From: PNAI01 sp964575715
Lineage (GTDB): Bacteria; Pseudomonadota; Alphaproteobacteria; Rhizobiales; Xanthobacteraceae
Reading direction: 5' to 3'
Assembly (NCBI GenBank): GCA_964575715.1
Contig: CAZNSG010000164.1
Span: 1 to 7,218, forward strand
Length of the DNA: 7,218 nucleotides
The translations under genes and the position numbers were made by a program. The first letter of the stretch is position 1; each line of letters begins with the position of its first letter. The notes beneath the pieces were generated by a model. It made no database searches, was not told where the DNA came from, and saw nothing but the letters and a program-made list of their open reading frames with translations. Below, in pieces: positions 1 to 6,120 of the stretch.

Positions 1-441
1 ATGACCCATGTGCCGTACAAGGGCGCGGGACCCGCGTTGAACGATCTCCTCGGCGGTCACCTCGACATGTTCTTTTCCGGATTTCCGGCCGCCATGCCGC
101 ACGTGATGTCGGGCAAGCTCAAGCTGTTGGCGGTCTCGTCGGGGACGCGCTCGCCGGCGGCGCCCGATACTCCGACCGTCGCCGAGGCCGCCGCCATTCC
201 GGATTTCGCCATCACGCTTTGGCAGGGCTTCTTTGCGCCGGCGCGCACGCCGAAGGAAGTGGTCGATCGGCTCAATGCGGAGATCAATAAAGTTCTCGCG
301 CAGCCGGACATCCGCACCAAGCTGCTGGCGGCGGGCGCCGACCCGAGCCCGCTGCCGGTCGCCCAGTTCGCGTCGTTCGTGAAGGCGGAAAGCGACAAGT
401 TCCAGCTGATCATCCGGGAAGCGGGCATCAAGGCGGAGTGA
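1..441 (+). CDS. Bug/TctC-family periplasmic tricarboxylate-type binding protein, C-terminal part (5'-truncated by window edge)
   Basis: This is the C-terminal 146 residues of a Bug-family (tripartite tricarboxylate transporter, TctC-like) solute receptor. Such proteins bind small carboxylates or related compounds in the periplasm. The ATG at base 1 is almost certainly an internal methionine. It aligns with Met180 of the intact paralogue at 642-1616 (both read M-x-HVPY-[KR]-G, then LGGH-[LV]-D-[ML]-FF), and both proteins continue about 145 residues from there. Roughly 180 N-terminal residues, including the signal peptide, should therefore lie to the left of the window. Other family landmarks are KLLAVSS (about residues 41-47), the PDTPTVAEA stretch and the WQGFFAPA-x-TP segment. 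The frame ends at TGA 439-441. No membrane partner (TctA/TctB) is visible. Family membership is clear; the ligand is unknown. Confidence 0.93.
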   Translation: MTHVPYKGAGPALNDLLGGHLDMFFSGFPAAMPHVMSGKLKLLAVSSGTRSPAAPDTPTVAEAAAIPDFAITLWQGFFAPARTPKEVVDRLNAEINKVLAQPDIRTKLLAAGADPSPLPVAQFASFVKAESDKFQLIIREAGIKAE

Positions 442-470
442 TACCATTGGCCTTTAACGATGACTCTCCT

Positions 471-503
471 CATCGTCATGGCCGGGCTTGTCCCGGACAT
501 CAA
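471..503. repeat. REP-like intergenic palindromic element
   Basis: An imperfect hairpin sits in the spacer after the truncated Bug gene. ATG 478-480 pairs with CAT 498-500, then a G/A mismatch (481/497), then CCGGG 482-486 pairs with CCCGG 492-496, around the loop CTTGT 487-491. From memory, the core and its flank (CGTCATGGCCGGGCTTGTCC) match the style of short palindromic repeats scattered between genes in Bradyrhizobium and related genomes. I could not confirm this with a search. It lies exactly at the left border of the Bug remnant, and its right arm supplies that remnant's first conserved codons. There is no T tract after it, so it is not an obvious intrinsic terminator, although the structured RNA could protect the 3' end of the upstream transcript. 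Confidence 0.6.
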
Positions 504-630
504 CGCCAGGCTGCGTGACGATGGCGCCGAAGTCACCCCGATTCCGGTCGGACAATTTTCAGCATTCATGAAAACGGAAGCCGAAAAGTATCAACAAATC
601 ATCAAGGAAGCGGGCTTGAAGCCCGAATAG
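493..630 (+). pseudogene. Remnant of a second Bug-family binding protein gene (C-terminal 45 codons only)
   Basis: Bases 493-630 translate to 45 residues plus TAG. They align without any gap to the last 45 residues plus stop of the upstream Bug gene (304-441). By hand count 23 of 45 positions are identical, including PDI, the P-x-PV-x-QF core, and the terminal II-[RK]-EAG-x-K-x-E pattern. Everything upstream of PDI is missing and is replaced by the palindromic repeat. The nearest in-frame ATG (460) would give a 56-residue peptide whose first 11 residues come from spacer and repeat, with no signal peptide and no convincing ribosome site. The remnant is in the same frame as the upstream gene, separated from it by that gene's TGA. 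At about 51% identity it is an old paralogue rather than a recent copy. The best reading is a decayed tandem Bug gene. Its stop codon overlaps the ribosome site of the next gene. Confidence 0.82.
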
Positions 631-641
631 GAACCACATCT

Positions 642-1616
642 ATGCATCGCCGGCTCGCATTTTGTCTTCTAGCCTGGCTGGGCATGATCGCGCTGCCAGG
701 CTTCGCCAACGCGCAAGGCACCTTCCCCAATCGAACCGTGAAATTTCTTGTGCCATTCCCGCCTGGCGGCATCAACGATGTGCTTGCGCGCATCGTCGCC
801 GATAAATTGCAGGCGAAGTGGGGCCAGCCGGTCGTCATCGAAAACAAGACCGGCGCCGGCGGCAATATAGGCGCCGATCTCGCGGCCCAGGCCGCGCCCG
901 ACGGATATACGCTGTTGGTCGCGCCGCCCGGCCCGCTCGCGATCAATCAGTCGCTCTACAAGCAGCTTTCCTACAAGCCGGAGGAATTCGTGCCGATCAC
1001 CGGCATCGGCAAGGTGCCGAACGTGTTCATTGTGCGCAAGGATTTGCCGGTCAACTCGGTCAAAGAGCTGATCGACTATGTAAAGGCGAATCCCGGAAAA
1101 GTGGTCTTTGGCAGCCAGGGCAATGGCGCGACGCCGCATCTTACCGCCAACATGTTCATGAGCCTGACCGGCACCAAGATGATCCACGTGCCCTATCGCG
1201 GCGAGACGCTGGTGCTGCAAGACATGCTCGGCGGGCATGTCGATCTGTTCTTCGGCAACGTCTCGGCGGCGCTCGCGCTCTGGCGCGACGGCAGGATCAA
1301 GGTGCTGGCGGTGACCGATAGCGCGCGCACTGCCGCCATGCCGGACGTGCCGACCTCGGCGGAGGCCGGGCTGCCTGGCCTGTTATCGGCCGGCTGGTTC
1401 GCCATGGTCGGTCCGCCCAAGCTGCCGGCAGCGTTGCAGAACGAAATCTCCAAGGCGACCGTCGAGGTGCTCAAGCTGCCGGACGTGCAAGCCAAATTCC
1501 GCGCGCTCTCGGTCGAGCCGCTTCCCATGACGCCGGCTGAGACGGCGGCCTTCATCAAGGACGAGGCGCGGCGCTGGGGCGATGTGATCAGACAGACCGG
1601 CGTGGCGGTGGATTAG
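642..1616 (+). CDS. Bug/TctC-family periplasmic substrate-binding protein (tripartite tricarboxylate transporter type)
   Basis: A complete 324-residue Bug-family receptor, a normal length for the family. Residues 1-24 form a Sec signal peptide: MHRR, a hydrophobic core, and a likely cut after ANA before Gln25. Family motifs follow in order: VPFPPGG (37-43) with Asp46, which begins the ligand-pocket loop; the ENKTGAGGNIGA segment (67-78) followed by DGYTLL (87-92); the FGSQGNGATPHL loop (156-167); HVPYRG (182-187) with LGGHVDLFFG after it; and PDVPTSAEAGLPG near the C-terminal lobe. The start is supported by AGGAA (629-633) 8 bases upstream, overlapping the TAG of the Bug remnant. The product should deliver a carboxylate-like ligand to a TctAB-type permease or act as an orphan sensor-type receptor; no TctAB genes are in view. 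It lies 11 bases after the remnant, so it may be cotranscribed with the left-edge Bug gene. The ligand cannot be predicted. Confidence 0.95.
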   Translation: MHRRLAFCLLAWLGMIALPGFANAQGTFPNRTVKFLVPFPPGGINDVLARIVADKLQAKWGQPVVIENKTGAGGNIGADLAAQAAPDGYTLLVAPPGPLAINQSLYKQLSYKPEEFVPITGIGKVPNVFIVRKDLPVNSVKELIDYVKANPGKVVFGSQGNGATPHLTANMFMSLTGTKMIHVPYRGETLVLQDMLGGHVDLFFGNVSAALALWRDGRIKVLAVTDSARTAAMPDVPTSAEAGLPGLLSAGWFAMVGPPKLPAALQNEISKATVEVLKLPDVQAKFRALSVEPLPMTPAETAAFIKDEARRWGDVIRQTGVAVD

Positions 1617-1989
1617 TTTTTCACCGCCCACACCATTCCCAGCACTCGTTCGGTGCGCTTTCAGAGGCGGATCGCTGAGCAAGACTTCAGTCCGCCAAGT
1701 AGTGCGCCATGTCCGCTTTCAGACGATTGCAGCCGTCCGGCATTGGTGGAAGCGTCGTGATTGACCCACATGCGACATTCTCTCGCCAGCATCACCAACG
1801 TTCACTCTTGTCTCATCCGGCTAGATCAAGTCCTACCGATGTCGCAATCTCTCTGATCCGTTGGTACAAAATAATTCGTCAGGTAACGTCCAGCCATGCT
1901 CTAACTTTTTGATATGGCGCGAGATCGGTACAACTGACCGGATTTCAGTCAACCGACCCCGCGCTAGTCGTTTGTGTGCAACCGGCAGC
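1617..1989. other. Convergent intergenic region, no gene seen
   Basis: This spacer of 373 bases lies between the end of the + strand Bug gene and the stop of the - strand ABC binding protein. Short open frames exist (67 residues at 1709-1912; another starting at 1861 that runs into the binding-protein gene), but neither has a ribosome site, a recognisable motif or family-like composition. A weak 5-bp hairpin, ACTGA 1933-1937 with TCAGT 1945-1949, has no T tract on either side, and I see no convincing bidirectional terminator. Base use is visibly less GC-rich and less codon-like than in the genes, consistent with non-coding or decayed DNA. A possible degenerate repeat is listed separately at 1708-1780. 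Confidence 0.6.
1708..1780. repeat. Possible degenerate TGTCCGC-type intergenic repeat
   Basis: One end reads ATGTCCGCTTTC (1709-1720). The other, read on the opposite strand from 1780, is GAATGTCGCATGTGGGTCAA, so the two borders form a loose inverted repeat (ATGTCCGC against ATGTCGC). From memory, sequences with AAGCGGACAT at one end and TGGGTCAA at the other are frequent, highly degenerate intergenic relics in Bradyrhizobium-like genomes. The match is by eye only and the interior shows no coding sense. Confidence 0.3.
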
Positions 1990-3066
1990 TCAGTTACCCA
2001 CTTTTGGCACCATGCGTTCAGTCGCGGGCGGCAGGAACCTGTCAGTATAGACCGTGGCCGGATTCATGTTGGTCGGCAATTGATAGGCCGACAGCGTGGA
2101 TTCGATCGTGCCCCTCAACTTCTCCGGCGTGACCGAGCTCAACCCATTTTTCATGACATGCGGCGTGTTGGTTAGACCAAGCGCGATGTCGAGACGAATT
2201 TTTTCAATATCCAACTTCATCATCGCATCGCGCGTTTTCAGAATTTCGAGCGCCTTCGATGGCGAGGCGATCGTGTCCTTGGTGCCCTGATTGAGCGCTT
2301 TGACCACGCCGCGCACCGTCTCCGGATTTTCATTAGCGAATTTATTCGTCGTCACCAGAGCCAAACCGTACATGTCGGCGCCGAAATCGGCGTAGCGGAT
2401 CACAAACAGATCGTCCATCGTGAACCCGAGTTCGAGTGCCGCAGGAATATTGGAATTCGTAAATCCGCCAGTTCCATCGACGTCACCGCGCTTGAGCATT
2501 GGGCCGAACAGTTGCGGCTGCACGGCCACCCAATCGACCTTCACGTGCTCCGCTTTCGCAGCCTTGAGAAGAATCGAAATCGTATCATGCACCGCGGTGC
2601 CGGGTCCGCCCGCAATCTTGCGACCATGGAGATCGGCCGGCGTGCGAATGCCCGCCGCCTTGCGCGTGATGACGGCGAGCGGCGTCTGGTCGAAGCTGAC
2701 ATAGACCGCGAGCAAAGGCGTCGTGGGATTTTGCGCATTGAATCTGACAAGGCTCGGCATATCGACCCAGCCGAAGTGATAGGCGCCGCTCGCCACGTTA
2801 ACCGCGACATTGGTCGCGCCACGCCCGGCGTCGATCGCATCGACTGTGACTCCACTTGCTTTGAAATATCCGCGCTCCTGAGCGACGAAATACGGCGCAT
2901 GCGTCCCCTGGATGATCCAGTCCAGACTGATCTTGACGTTCTTTACCTCGGCGATGGCCGTAGGCGAGGCGATCAGGAAGACCGCCATGACCAGTATGAG
3001 CTGTTCGATTAAACGGCTAAAACCAAGAGCATTCCGGATTCTGTTGAGCGAGCGATGACCAACCAT
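1990..3066 (-). CDS. ABC transporter periplasmic substrate-binding protein, NMT1/THI5 (SsuA/TauA-like) family
   Basis: A complete 358-residue exported solute receptor. The ATG (3064-3066 on the + strand) follows AAGGGAG (complement of 3074-3080) with a 7-base gap, a good ribosome site. The N-terminus is long and basic (Arg5, Arg9, Arg11, Arg18), followed by a hydrophobic stretch at about 23-38. Signal peptidase probably cuts after AIA (37-39). The mature protein opens with the NMT1 signature LDWIIQGTHAPYF (48-60), then VAQERGYF (61-68). Later come the hinge and pocket motifs of the family, WVDMPS and DLHGRKIAGGPGTA. Relatives bind alkanesulfonates, taurine, nitrate, pyrimidine precursors of thiamine, or other small N- or S-compounds; sequence alone does not decide among these. 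It is transcribed away from the hydrolase/ABC cluster, and since that cluster has an ATPase and a permease but no receptor of its own in the window, it is the natural partner. Confidence 0.94.
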   Translation of the reverse strand: MVGHRSLNRIRNALGFSRLIEQLILVMAVFLIASPTAIAEVKNVKISLDWIIQGTHAPYFVAQERGYFKASGVTVDAIDAGRGATNVAVNVASGAYHFGWVDMPSLVRFNAQNPTTPLLAVYVSFDQTPLAVITRKAAGIRTPADLHGRKIAGGPGTAVHDTISILLKAAKAEHVKVDWVAVQPQLFGPMLKRGDVDGTGGFTNSNIPAALELGFTMDDLFVIRYADFGADMYGLALVTTNKFANENPETVRGVVKALNQGTKDTIASPSKALEILKTRDAMMKLDIEKIRLDIALGLTNTPHVMKNGLSSVTPEKLRGTIESTLSAYQLPTNMNPATVYTDRFLPPATERMVPKVGN

Positions 3067-3163
3067 CTGTTGTCTCCCTTGTGCACACCCGAAATCGCAT
3101 TGTGGTGAGCTTATCAGAAATATTCTTGCTTGGCAGGGGGGTCATCGGTTGCTAGCATTTCAG

Positions 3164-3180
3164 TGGCGCGTTCCGCGCCA
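3164..3180. promoter_or_regulatory. Perfect short inverted repeat, candidate operator
   Basis: TGGCGCG (3164-3170) and CGCGCCA (3174-3180) are exact reverse complements around TTC. The site lies near the middle of the divergent region, about 98 bases from the - strand start codon and 150 from the + strand one. No T tract follows on either strand, which argues against a terminator. A dimeric regulator site shared by both transcripts is the simplest guess, but a chance GC-rich palindrome cannot be excluded. Confidence 0.35.
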
Positions 3181-3254
3181 TGTCATCGAGCTTGTGCACC
3201 GGTTTTCGAACACTTGTGGCGGCAATGTATCACGTGAATGTGTTCCAATTCGTT

Positions 3255-3283
3255 TTGAAACGGCGCGGCTTCGTTGAGATATC
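3255..3283 (+). promoter_or_regulatory. Weak candidate promoter for the hydrolase/ABC operon
   Basis: TTGAAA (3255-3260) resembles a -35 box and is followed after 17 bases by GATATC (3278-3283), which matches only three of six -10 positions. Initiation just downstream would give a leader of about 40 bases before the ATG at 3331. The -35 half is good and the -10 half poor, so activator dependence or a different start is possible. Confidence 0.22.
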
Positions 3284-3330
3284 GATTTCCAGCAACCTAA
3301 TCAGGTAACCCCAAGTCGAGGAGAAGATCG

Positions 3331-4233
3331 ATGCTGAAACTTCCCGGCCATACCCGCTATGACCATTCCGCCATCGTCAAGCGGAAAGATTATAGCTGGC
3401 CGGGCGGCAAGCGGCTCGCCTTCTATATCGCACTCAATATCGAGCATTTCGCATTCAAGGCCGGCCTCGGAATGGACCCAACCAATCGCGGCGGACCGCA
3501 GACCACGCGAAACTACGCCTGGCGCGATTACGGCAACCGGATTGGAAACTGGCGTTTGTTCGAGATGCTCGATCAGCTCAAGTTACCCGCCTCGATCCTG
3601 TTGAATAGCACGGTCTGCCTGCACTATCCGGATATCATCGAAAAAATAAAACAGCGCGGTGACGATGTGCTCGGCCACGGCCGCACCAATGCCGAATTGT
3701 TGAGCCCGCTCTGGGAGCACGATGAAGCGCGCGTCATCAAGGAAGTCACCGAGACCATCGAGAAACATATCGGCGTGCGGCCAACCGGATGGATGGGACC
3801 CGGTGCGCTCGAATCCAGCGTGACGCCCGATCTCCTGAAGGAAGCTGGTTACACCCACCTGCTCGACTGGCCATTCGACGATCAGCCGATCTGGATGCGG
3901 ACCCGCTCGGGGCCGCTGTTGGCCGTGCCCTATCCGCTCGAACTCAACGATGCCGGCACGCTGGTCGCTCGCGATCATTCCGGCCGTGAGTTCGCCGACA
4001 TGATCGTCGATCAGTTTGAGGAAATGCTAGAGCAGTCGCAGCATGAGCCGCTCGTGTTCTCCCTGTCGCTGCATGGCTTCATCGTCGGCCAGCCATTCCG
4101 GCTGCACGCCTTGCGCAAGGCGATCAAGCATTGCGTTGAGCACAAGAACAAGGACCGACTGTGGATCACGCGCGCTGGCGAAATCGCGAAGTTCTGCTTT
4201 TCGCAGCCAGATGGAGTCATTCCTGGCCGCTGA
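3331..4233 (+). CDS. Polysaccharide deacetylase-superfamily (CE4) hydrolase, PuuE/allantoinase-like
   Basis: A 300-residue cytoplasmic protein with no signal peptide or membrane segment, which argues against a role on cell-wall polysaccharide. The fold landmarks of the PuuE-like CE4 branch appear in order: LAFYIALNIEHF (29-40), where classical deacetylases have TFDD; YAWRDYGNRIGNWR (62-75); NSTVC (92-96); GHGRTN (115-120) in place of the HxxxH metal box; RPTGWMGPG (150-158); DWPFDDQP (179-186); and SLHGFIVGQPFR (246-257) with His248. The second zinc-box histidine and the usual Asp pair are absent, so metal binding and catalysis probably differ from chitin or peptidoglycan deacetylases. PuuE itself hydrolyses the cyclic amide of allantoin without a canonical metal site. 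The start is set by GAGGAG 7 bases upstream. First gene of the cluster, 41 bases before an amidase, which suggests consecutive C-N bond hydrolysis of an imported compound. Family assignment is firm; substrate is inference. Confidence 0.9.
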   Translation: MLKLPGHTRYDHSAIVKRKDYSWPGGKRLAFYIALNIEHFAFKAGLGMDPTNRGGPQTTRNYAWRDYGNRIGNWRLFEMLDQLKLPASILLNSTVCLHYPDIIEKIKQRGDDVLGHGRTNAELLSPLWEHDEARVIKEVTETIEKHIGVRPTGWMGPGALESSVTPDLLKEAGYTHLLDWPFDDQPIWMRTRSGPLLAVPYPLELNDAGTLVARDHSGREFADMIVDQFEEMLEQSQHEPLVFSLSLHGFIVGQPFRLHALRKAIKHCVEHKNKDRLWITRAGEIAKFCFSQPDGVIPGR

Positions 4234-4274
4234 TCGGACGTAAAAAACCGTAGCCACAAGCAGGGAGAGAGCCG

Positions 4275-5252
4275 ATGAATGCCCCCATCGCCAAAGGCGC
4301 AGCCAAGACACATCTGCTGCAATCGAAGCCCGACACGGTTCATTGGGGCTTTTTCGACGGCTCGCTCGCACCCACGCTCACTATCGATTCCGGCGAACGG
4401 GTCGTGATCGAATGTGTGTCAGGCAATCCGGAATGGATGCCGCCCGCCACAGCCGGTTTCGAGATTCTTCCCGAGCTTCAGCTGATTCACAAGCTGGCCA
4501 AGCGCGGCACCGGCAATCATATCCTCACCGGACCAATTCATGTACGCGGTGCCAGCGTCGGCGATGTGCTTGAGGTCCGCATCCTCGATATCGTCCTGCG
4601 CCAAAACTGGGGGTTCAATCTATTCCGTTCCTATGGCGGCACCTTGCCGGAAGAATTCCCCTATTACCGGCTGATTCACGTAGCGCTCGACCATAAGAGC
4701 AACATGGTGATCCTGCCCTCCGGCCTGAAGGTGCCAATGCGGCCATTCTTCGGTCAGCTCGCGGTCGCGCCGCCCAAGGCTTTTGGACGACAGAACAGCA
4801 AGGAACCGCGCGAGTTCGGCGGCAACATCGATTGCAAGGAACTGGTCAAGGGCAGCACCATCTTTTTACCGGTCTGGAACGAGGGCGCATTGTTCTCGAC
4901 CGGCGACGGCCACGCCGCCCAGGGCGATGGCGAGGTGAACGGCACCGCGGTCGAGACTGCGCTAACCGGCACTTTCGAGTTTCATGTCCGCAAGGATTTG
5001 CACTGGAAGCTGCCGCGCGCCGAGACGGCAACGCATTATATCGCCTTTGGTCTCGATACCGATCTCGACGACGCGGCACGCCAAGCCTTGCACGAAATGA
5101 TCGAGTGGATCACGGTATTGACCGGCATCTCGAAGGATGAGGCCTACGCGCTGAGCAGCTTCGCCGTCGATCTGCACGTGACCCAGACCGTCAATAACGT
5201 CAAAGGTATTCACGCAATGATTGAAAAGAACATCCTACGCAAAAGTGCTTAA
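4275..5252 (+). CDS. Acetamidase/formamidase (FmdA/AmdA) family amidase
   Basis: A 325-residue cytoplasmic enzyme of the family that hydrolyses formamide, acetamide or related short amides to ammonia and the acid. Visible family signatures are VHWGFFDGSLAP (22-33), GNHILTGPIHV (80-90), GDVLEV (96-101), PFFGQLAVAPP (157-167), and the most conserved block from GGNIDCKEL (182-190) through FLPVWNEGALFSTGDGH (197-213) to AQGDGEVNGTAVE (215-227), which carries the conserved acidic and histidine residues of the active-site region. The C-terminus (FAVDLHVTQTVN) is also family-like. Length is normal to slightly long. AGGGAGA (4262-4268) lies 6 bases before the ATG. The gene follows the PuuE-like hydrolase by 41 bases and precedes the ABC ATPase by 67. 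Family members with this divergence often act on substrates other than formamide, so the preferred amide is open. Confidence 0.93.
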   Translation: MNAPIAKGAAKTHLLQSKPDTVHWGFFDGSLAPTLTIDSGERVVIECVSGNPEWMPPATAGFEILPELQLIHKLAKRGTGNHILTGPIHVRGASVGDVLEVRILDIVLRQNWGFNLFRSYGGTLPEEFPYYRLIHVALDHKSNMVILPSGLKVPMRPFFGQLAVAPPKAFGRQNSKEPREFGGNIDCKELVKGSTIFLPVWNEGALFSTGDGHAAQGDGEVNGTAVETALTGTFEFHVRKDLHWKLPRAETATHYIAFGLDTDLDDAARQALHEMIEWITVLTGISKDEAYALSSFAVDLHVTQTVNNVKGIHAMIEKNILRKSA

Positions 5253-5319
5253 TGTTTTATCGTTCATTGCGACGCGCAGCGGACGTGTTTCGTTGTTGGC
5301 CGAACAAGGTTGAATCTGC

Positions 5320-6120
5320 ATGAACCTCGTCGAGCTCGACCGCGTTTCGTTGCGTTACGGCGACGACGGCGACGGCACGCTTGCGCTGCACGGCGCCACG
5401 CTCAGCGTACGCACTGGCGAATTCGTGGCAGTGGTGGGACCATCCGGCTGCGGCAAGTCCACACTCATGAAAGTCGTGACCGGCCTTTGGCCGCCGACCG
5501 CGGGTAGAGTGACGGTGAGCGGCCAGGAGGTTTCGGGACCGCTGAGCATTGTCGGCATGGCGTTCCAGAATCCGACCCTTCTGCCGTGGCGGACAGCGCT
5601 CGACAATGTCATGTTGCCGCTTGAGATCGTCCAACCACATTGCACGCGGCTCAAGCGCGAACGCGCGGCTTATAAGACGAAGGCGCGCGGTATTCTCCAG
5701 CTTGTCGGCCTCAAGGGCTTCGAGGACCACTATCCCTGGCAGCTTTCGGGTGGCATGCAGCAGCGCACCTCGCTCTGCCGCGCATTGATTCACGATCCAT
5801 CGCTGCTCATGCTCGACGAGCCGTTCGCCTCACTCGACATGTTCACGCGCGAGGAATTGTGGCTGGCCTTGCAGGATTTATGGCTCGCCCGCCAGCCGAC
5901 GGTTATTCTCGTAACCCACGACTTGCGCGAAGCGGCGTTTCTCGCCGATCGCGTGTTGGTGATGAGCGCAAGGCCGGGGCGCATCGTTGCAGAACGATTT
6001 GTCGACCTGCCAAGACCGCGCAATCTCGATATGACCTACCAGCCTTATTCGGTCGCGCTTGTCCATGAGTTGCGCGAACACATCAGTTCGGCGCGCGCGC
6101 AAGTCAATGTGAACGGGTGA
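5320..6120 (+). CDS. ABC importer ATP-binding protein (SsuB/TauB/NrtD-like)
   Basis: A 266-residue nucleotide-binding subunit of an ABC importer of the nitrate/sulfonate/taurine type, acting on the inner face of the membrane. All catalytic motifs are intact: Walker A GPSGCGKST (40-48), Q-loop FQNPTLLPWR (82-91), signature LSGGMQQR (142-149), Walker B LLMLDE (162-167), D-loop SLD (171-173) and switch His200 in VTHD. The Q-loop wording NPTLLPW and the tail with SARPGRI are typical of this subfamily. An extra basic stretch (about 105-123, RLKRERAAYKTKAR) between Q-loop and signature lengthens the helical domain. The ribosome site is weak: AAGG (5306-5309) 10 bases upstream. No alternative start upstream is convincing. 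It overlaps the permease gene by 4 bases. Its receptor is almost certainly the divergent binding protein at 1990-3066. Confidence 0.96.
   Translation: MNLVELDRVSLRYGDDGDGTLALHGATLSVRTGEFVAVVGPSGCGKSTLMKVVTGLWPPTAGRVTVSGQEVSGPLSIVGMAFQNPTLLPWRTALDNVMLPLEIVQPHCTRLKRERAAYKTKARGILQLVGLKGFEDHYPWQLSGGMQQRTSLCRALIHDPSLLMLDEPFASLDMFTREELWLALQDLWLARQPTVILVTHDLREAAFLADRVLVMSARPGRIVAERFVDLPRPRNLDMTYQPYSVALVHELREHISSARAQVNVNG

Larger units (their letters stand above)
3067..3330. promoter_or_regulatory. Divergent promoter region between the binding-protein gene and the hydrolase/ABC operon
   Basis: A 264-base gene-free stretch separates the two divergent starts and must hold the promoters of both transcripts unless one is read through from elsewhere. 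It contains a perfect 7-bp inverted repeat (3164-3180, listed separately), two copies of CTTGTGCAC (3078-3086 and 3191-3199), an 8-bp palindrome TCACGTGA (3230-3237), and GAACAC (3208-3213) facing GTGTTC (3240-3245). Any of these could be an operator, but none matches a regulator site I can name. It is locally richer in A and T than the genes around it. The + strand ribosome site GAGGAG (3318-3323) sits 7 bases before the hydrolase ATG. Confidence 0.7.

Noticed and set aside
1..441. Base 1 ATG as a genuine start of a short 146-residue protein
   Set aside because: It aligns with internal Met180 of the intact paralogue and lacks signal peptide and N-terminal lobe; the gene is cut by the window edge.
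57..569. - strand open frame of 170 codons across the left-edge Bug gene and spacer
   Set aside because: It lies antisense to a clear Bug coding sequence and crosses the repeat; the translation has no family motif, so it is a high-GC shadow frame.
669..1238. - strand open frame of 189 codons opposite the intact Bug gene
   Set aside because: The + strand frame has a signal peptide and all Bug motifs; the antisense translation is His/Arg-rich and motif-free.
1709..1912. 67-codon + strand frame in the convergent spacer
   Set aside because: No ribosome site before its ATG, no motif, and its start lies within a probable degenerate repeat.
1933..1949. ACTGA/TCAGT hairpin as terminator between the convergent genes
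   Set aside because: Only 5 bp of AT-containing stem and no T tract on either strand.
2512..3012. + strand open frame of 166 codons inside the ABC receptor gene
   Set aside because: It is Arg-rich, has no ribosome site or domain, and is antisense to a receptor with a clear signal peptide and NMT1 motif.
5257..5793. - strand open frame of 178 codons opposite the start of the ABC ATPase gene
   Set aside because: The + strand carries intact Walker A and signature motifs over this span; the antisense product is unrecognisable.
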